Below, in pieces: positions 5,789 to 8,575 of a DNA stretch of 8,575 nucleotides. Position 1 is the first letter of the stretch, and the number at the start of each line of letters is the position of its first letter. The notes under the pieces are model-generated. The model had not been told where the DNA came from. It did not search any database and saw only the letters and a list, made by a program, of their open reading frames with translations. Source of the stretch: a bacterium UBA3734 (lineage in GTDB: Bacteria; Bacteroidota; Bacteroidia; Bacteroidales; Bacteroidaceae); assembly GCA_002372575.1 (NCBI GenBank), contig DFHC01000064.1, positions 1-8,575 on the forward strand, in the 5' to 3' direction. A program made the position numbers and the translations under genes.

Positions 5789-7672
5789 TTAGGTCAGTCC
5801 CATCTCGCGAGCTTTCTCCATGAGCAGCTGCATGAGTGGTTCGCGCTCGTTGGGCACGCGGTTGTCGAGTACGGCGTCTTTCAGCGTCTGCTTCAGATCG
5901 CCGACCTCGCGCGAGGGTTTTAGGTGGAACATTTCCATGATTTCATTGCCGTCGATGACGGGTTGCAGGAGTCGTTTGTAGTCGCGCACCTGCAAGTCGG
6001 CGAGTTTCTCGCGCACAATCTGGAAATTTTGTAAAAAACGCTGTTTGCGCTGCGAATTTTTCGAGGTGATGTCGGCCTCGCAGAGCAGCATCAGGTCGTC
6101 GATGTCGTCGCCGGCATCGTTGAGCAGTCGGCGCACAGCGGAGTCGGTCACCTGTTCTTCGGCGATGGCGATGGGTCGCATGTGCAGATCGACGAGTTTT
6201 TGCACGTATTTCATCTTCGCGTCCATCGGCAGTTTCAGGCGGCGGAAAATCTGTGGCACCATTTTCGCGCCCACATAGTTGTGGTTGTAGAACGTCCATC
6301 CGGTGCCTGGCTCCCAGCGGCGCGTCTTCATCTTGCCGATGTCGTGGAGCAGGGCGGCCCAGCGCAGCCATAAAGCCCCCTCCAACCTCCCCCCTACGGG
6401 GGAGGCTTTCACTACATTTTCGAGGACTTCCAACGTGTGATAATAATTGTTTTTATGGGCACGTCCCGCCACCGTCTGCACATTGTCGAGGGCCGTCAGT
6501 TCGGGCAAGATGATTTGCAGCAGCCCCGAGCGATAGAGATAGTCGAAACCCGTGCTTGGATGCGGTGACATGATGATTTTGTTGAGTTCGTCCTGAATGC
6601 GCTCGCCGCTGATGATTTTCAGGCGGTCGGCGTTGCGGCTGAGTGCTTCGAAGGTGGCGTCTTCGATGAAGAAACCGAGCTGTGTGGCGAAGCGCACGCA
6701 GCGCATCATGCGCAGCGGGTCGTCGCTGAAGGTGATGTCGGGGTCGAGTGGGGTGCGCACGATGCCGTCTTCGAGGTCGTAGAGGCCGTCGAAGGGATCG
6801 ACGAGTTCGCCGAAACGCCCTTTGTTCAGGCAAATGGCGAGGGCATTGATGGTGAAGTCGCGGCGGTTCTGGTCGTCTTCGAGCGTTCCGTCTTCCACGA
6901 TGGGCTTGCGCGAGTCGTGGCTGTAGCTTTCGCGGCGGGCGCCCACGAATTCAACTTCAAGAGCCCCCTCCCAGCCTCCCCCCGAAGGGGAGGAGTTTAA
7001 TTCAAACTGAATTTTTTGAATTACGTCATCAAGACTCATCATTACCTGATCATTCGTAAAACGGAGTTCTTCAAATCCCATTTTTTTCAAATCTTCAGTT
7101 CGCAACTGGTCGTACTCCTTTTGCTCTTGTGTCAAGTGATATTCTCCATCAACTTCTATCACAAGCTTCTTCTCTAAACATACAAAATCGACAATATAGT
7201 TTCCGATGATATGCTGTCTGCGAAATTTTTCACCAAAAAGATTTCCTCGAAGCATCTGCCATAAAATTTTTTCGGCATTTGTAGGATTGTTTCGATGTTC
7301 TTTTGCCCTTTCCTTTAACAATCCGTATGAAATGACATCTGCCGTCTGGTATCGGTTGATTTCTCCAGACACTCCCCCTTCGGGGGGGAGTTGGAGGGGG
7401 GCTCTAACCTTCACCTGCGCCGTCCCAAAATTCTTGAAAACGCTCAGATGCGCCTTTTTTCCGAGTTTTTTCTTCATCAGTTCGGCCACGCCGATGCCGC
7501 TGCCCACCACCACCACGTCGATGTCTTTCGACGGGCGTTCGAGGAAGATGTCGCGCACGTAGCCGCCCACCACATAGCACTCCACGCCGAGCTCGTCGGC
7601 ACAGTCGCCAATCAGGTGGAAAATCTTGCGGTCGAGTATCTTGGCCAGTTCCTGGTCGCTATATAATTTCAT
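5789..7672 (-). CDS. cca: CCA tRNA nucleotidyltransferase with HD domain, interrupted in frame by a DUF559 domain
   Basis: This enzyme adds or repairs the 3' CCA of tRNAs. The class II nucleotidyltransferase head shows VVGGYVRD (34-41), the catalytic DID (50-52), EVEFVGAR (239-246), RRDFTINAL (270-278), DDPLRMMR (317-324) and GERIQDE (356-362). An HD-type domain follows (H412, then LLHDIGK with H443 and D444). The protein has 627 residues against about 470-480 for relatives. The excess is residues 90-238, a DUF559 nuclease-like domain with palindromic edges between the DID strand and EVEFVGAR, plus about ten residues (SPVGGRLEGA, 424-433) just before LWLRWAALLHDIGK. Both inserts keep the frame, and all motifs of the host enzyme survive. 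Start: the ATG at 7672, with an exact promoter at 7695-7725. Whether the hybrid works as CCA enzyme is unknown; the gene is normally essential where tRNA genes lack encoded CCA. Confidence 0.93.
   Translation of the reverse strand: MKLYSDQELAKILDRKIFHLIGDCADELGVECYVVGGYVRDIFLERPSKDIDVVVVGSGIGVAELMKKKLGKKAHLSVFKNFGTAQVKVRAPLQLPPEGGVSGEINRYQTADVISYGLLKERAKEHRNNPTNAEKILWQMLRGNLFGEKFRRQHIIGNYIVDFVCLEKKLVIEVDGEYHLTQEQKEYDQLRTEDLKKMGFEELRFTNDQVMMSLDDVIQKIQFELNSSPSGGGWEGALEVEFVGARRESYSHDSRKPIVEDGTLEDDQNRRDFTINALAICLNKGRFGELVDPFDGLYDLEDGIVRTPLDPDITFSDDPLRMMRCVRFATQLGFFIEDATFEALSRNADRLKIISGERIQDELNKIIMSPHPSTGFDYLYRSGLLQIILPELTALDNVQTVAGRAHKNNYYHTLEVLENVVKASPVGGRLEGALWLRWAALLHDIGKMKTRRWEPGTGWTFYNHNYVGAKMVPQIFRRLKLPMDAKMKYVQKLVDLHMRPIAIAEEQVTDSAVRRLLNDAGDDIDDLMLLCEADITSKNSQRKQRFLQNFQIVREKLADLQVRDYKRLLQPVIDGNEIMEMFHLKPSREVGDLKQTLKDAVLDNRVPNEREPLMQLLMEKAREMGLT
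6372..6409. repeat. GC-rich palindromic repeat, copy C (solo, in cca HD region)
   Basis: The repeat is AAAGCCCCCTCCAACC, then a C-rich/G-rich hairpin with loop CTAC, ending GGAGGCTTT. Its outermost six bases, AAAGCC and GGCTTT, are inverted copies. It matches copies A and B in order and spacing. In cca it reads KASPVGGRLEGAL, close to SSPSGGGWEGAL from copy B and in the same reading frame. No open frame accompanies this copy. Confidence 0.75.
6960..6996. repeat. GC-rich palindromic repeat, copy B (left end of DUF559 element)
   Basis: AGAGCCCCCTCCCAGCC is followed by a hairpin of C6 and G4 around a short GAA loop, ending GGAGGAGT. It is inverted relative to copy A. I see no stop codon in any of its six frames. 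In cca it reads SSPSGGGWEGAL. Confidence 0.75.
7371..7405. repeat. GC-rich palindromic repeat, copy A (right end of DUF559 element)
   Basis: On the plus strand ACTCCCCC pairs with GGGGGAGT around a TTCGG loop, followed by the tail TTGGAGGGGGG and CTCT. It is the inverted partner of copy B. In cca it reads RAPLQLPPEGGVSG. I see no stop codon in any of its six frames. Confidence 0.75.
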
Positions 7673-7694
7673 CGTTTTCTTCCGTTTTTGCCCA

Positions 7695-7725
7695 CAAAGT
7701 TACTGAAAACCTCGCGCAAGACAAA
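7695..7725 (-). promoter_or_regulatory. Promoter of cca (and probably the downstream hydrolase)
   Basis: On the minus strand TAACTTTG (7702 to 7695) is an exact -7 box. TTTG (7725 to 7722) lies exactly 19 bases upstream. Transcription is expected near 7688, giving a leader of roughly 16 bases before the ATG at 7672. Confidence 0.75.
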
Positions 7726-7751
7726 ATAAAAACAAAAAAAATGTTATTTCT

Positions 7752-7782
7752 TTTGTATTATGTCCAATTTACACTACCTTTG
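7752..7782 (+). promoter_or_regulatory. Promoter of the lipoprotein-Nmad1 pair
   Basis: TACCTTTG (7775-7782) is an exact -7 box, with TTTG (7752-7755) 19 bases upstream. The -7 box ends only five bases before the ATG at 7788, so the transcript would be leaderless or nearly so. It is divergent from the cca promoter. Confidence 0.75.
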
Positions 7783-7787
7783 CAAGC

Positions 7788-8210
7788 ATGAAAAAGACCT
7801 TATTCATCGCAGCAGCCGCAATCTTCCTGCTCTCAGGATGTCAGAAAAAGACCGACGACGAGGCAGCGGCACGCGAACTGCTATCGGAAATAGAAAAGCT
7901 CTACGAGCAAGGACAGTATCGCACGGCGCTCGACTCGATAGAGTCGCTGCGTATGCGTTTTCCAATGTCGGTTGAGGGACGCAGAAAAGGCCTTAGACTC
8001 TGGCAGGAAGCCTCGCTGAAGATGGCGCAGGAAGATATTGCCGTGACCGACTCGCTGCTGCAAGCCACTACCGCTCGCATGAACGCCGAGCCGCGCATCT
8101 ACGAGCGCAATATGCTTGGTGTGAAGCGCGATTCGCTACAGGCCCGTTACGAGGCACTCATCGGCGTGGTGCGGATGATTAGAAAGAGAATGGAGGGAAT
8201 GCACAAATGA
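7788..8210 (+). CDS. Small lipoprotein, helical TPR-like, function unknown
   Basis: The 140-residue protein opens with a lipoprotein signal: KK, a hydrophobic core TLFIAAAAIFL, then the lipobox LSGC with Cys18 for lipid attachment. The mature part begins QKKTDDEAAARELLSEIEKL and is almost wholly helical and charged. One segment, LYEQGQYRTALDSIESLRMRFP, resembles a single TPR/BamD-like unit. The rest (QEDIAVTDSLLQATTARMNA, then RDSLQARYEAL) looks coiled-coil. It would be membrane-anchored in the periplasm or at the outer membrane. I do not recognise a specific family. The start is fixed by the lipoprotein signal and by the promoter just upstream. Its TGA overlaps the ATG of the next gene (ATGA at 8207-8210), so the two are translationally coupled. 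Confidence 0.85.
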   Translation: MKKTLFIAAAAIFLLSGCQKKTDDEAAARELLSEIEKLYEQGQYRTALDSIESLRMRFPMSVEGRRKGLRLWQEASLKMAQEDIAVTDSLLQATTARMNAEPRIYERNMLGVKRDSLQARYEALIGVVRMIRKRMEGMHK

Positions 8211-8575
8211 ACAACACTGAACAGCAATTTCGCAGCGTAATGGCCGAGTGCCGGACGCTCTTCGAGAAAAAACTTCACGACTATGGTGCTTCGTGGCGCA
8301 TTTTGCGACCATCGTCGCTCACCGACCAACTCTACATCAAGGCGAAGCGCATTCGCTCGCTCGAAGAAAAAAAAGAGGCCAAAATCGACGAAGGCATCCT
8401 TCCTGAATTCGTTGCACTCGTCAACTACGGCATTGTGGGCTTGGTACAGCTGGAGTGCGGATTTGTAGATGAAGTGGACATCTCGCCCGACGAAGCGATG
8501 GCTCTCTACGACCGCCACGCCGAGGAAGCCCTCAGCCTGATGCTGAAGAAAAACCACGACTACGACGAGGCCTGG
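8207..8575 (+). CDS. DUF1599 / nucleotide modification associated domain 1 (Nmad1) protein, 5' part
   Basis: The frame opens at the ATG of the ATGA overlap (8207) and is still open at the window end (123 codons seen). It begins MNNTEQQFRSVMAECRTLF. It then shows KKLHDYGASWRILRPSS and LTDQLYIKAKRIRSLEEKK, the Nmad1 pattern K..DYG..WR..R..S.tDQ...KA.RI. A second copy of the motif starts at the very end (KKNHDYDEAW), matching the tandem arrangement of DUF1599 proteins. Comparative work has linked this domain to base or nucleotide modification systems, but no reaction is proven to my knowledge, and in Bacteroidales it is usually a conserved chromosomal gene. The acidic middle (FVDEVDISPDEAMALYDRHA) fits the family. 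Confidence 0.8.
   Translation, partial: MNNTEQQFRSVMAECRTLFEKKLHDYGASWRILRPSSLTDQLYIKAKRIRSLEEKKEAKIDEGILPEFVALVNYGIVGLVQLECGFVDEVDISPDEAMALYDRHAEEALSLMLKKNHDYDEAW

Larger units (their letters stand above)
6960..7405 (-). mobile_element. DUF559-bearing palindromic element inserted in frame in cca
   Basis: The element is about 446 bp, bounded by AGAGCCCCC (6960-6968) and its inverse GGGGGCTCT (7397-7405). Each end is part of a longer hairpin repeat (copies B and A). Between them the coding strand encodes a DUF559/VSR-like endonuclease domain: NPTNAEKILWQMLR (E134), KFRRQ (149-153), NYIVDFVC (D162) and LVIEVDGEYH (E173, D175), residue numbers of the hybrid protein. All PD-(D/E)XK-type acidic residues look present. 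No ATG precedes residue 140 within the insert, and there is no stop codon, so the domain can be made only as part of CCA (or from a TTG). Flanks AACTTCA (6953-6959) and AACCTTCA (7406-7413) may be an imperfect target duplication. How such elements move is not established; self-splicing inteins are ruled out by the end residues. Confidence 0.75.

Noticed and set aside
6960..7405. Intein inside the CCA enzyme.
   Set aside because: The insert lacks a Cys/Ser first residue, the terminal His-Asn and a +1 Cys/Ser/Thr, and it has no Hint-like motifs. Its edges are DNA palindromes instead.
6372..7405. CRISPR-like repeats, because three similar GC-rich repeats occur within 1 kb.
   Set aside because: Spacing is irregular (about 550 and 375 bases), orientation differs, and the repeats lie within a coding frame.

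Overview
The window looks like a chromosomal segment from a member of the Bacteroidales, most likely Prevotella-like. Three promoters match the Bacteroidetes form TAnnTTTG at -7 with TTTG 19-20 bases upstream. The gene content also fits that group: a CCA-adding enzyme with an HD domain, a small lipoprotein followed by a DUF1599/Nmad1 protein, and a type III restriction-modification pair. The genus is an inference from style, not from a marker gene.

Layout. (1) 1-245, minus: 5' end of a short TIR-like (ThsB/MTH538-type) protein, cut by the window edge. (2) 246-614: divergent promoters and a strongly folded, probably noncoding RNA of about 200 nt (about 346-550), possibly 6S-like. (3) 615-4272, plus: a type III RM system. 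The mod methyltransferase is split by a frameshift next to T5 and A6 runs; the res helicase-nuclease is intact. (4) 4258-4509, minus: the 3' remnant of an AlbA_2/COG2865-type DNA-binding protein, its winged helix preceded by an FGT repeat. (5) 4525-7672, minus: an exported Ntn hydrolase (C45/AAT-like), and upstream of it cca. (6) 7673-7787: back-to-back promoters. (7) 7788-8575, plus: a lipoprotein gene and an overlapping Nmad1 gene that runs off the end.

The most unusual feature is cca. Its 627-codon frame carries an in-frame insert of about 446 bp. This encodes a complete DUF559 (PD-(D/E)XK nuclease-like) domain, flanked by inverted GC-rich palindromes and lying inside the nucleotidyltransferase head. 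A third, solo copy of the palindrome lies in frame in the HD region. Removing both inserts leaves about 470 residues, the usual size of the enzyme. This looks like a nuclease-bearing palindromic mobile element that has colonised an essential housekeeping gene twice without breaking its frame.

Functionally, 1-4509 reads as a small defence island (TIR-like protein, type III RM, remnant of a regulator-like gene). It lies beside a housekeeping stretch (tRNA CCA maturation, an exported hydrolase, a lipoprotein and Nmad1).
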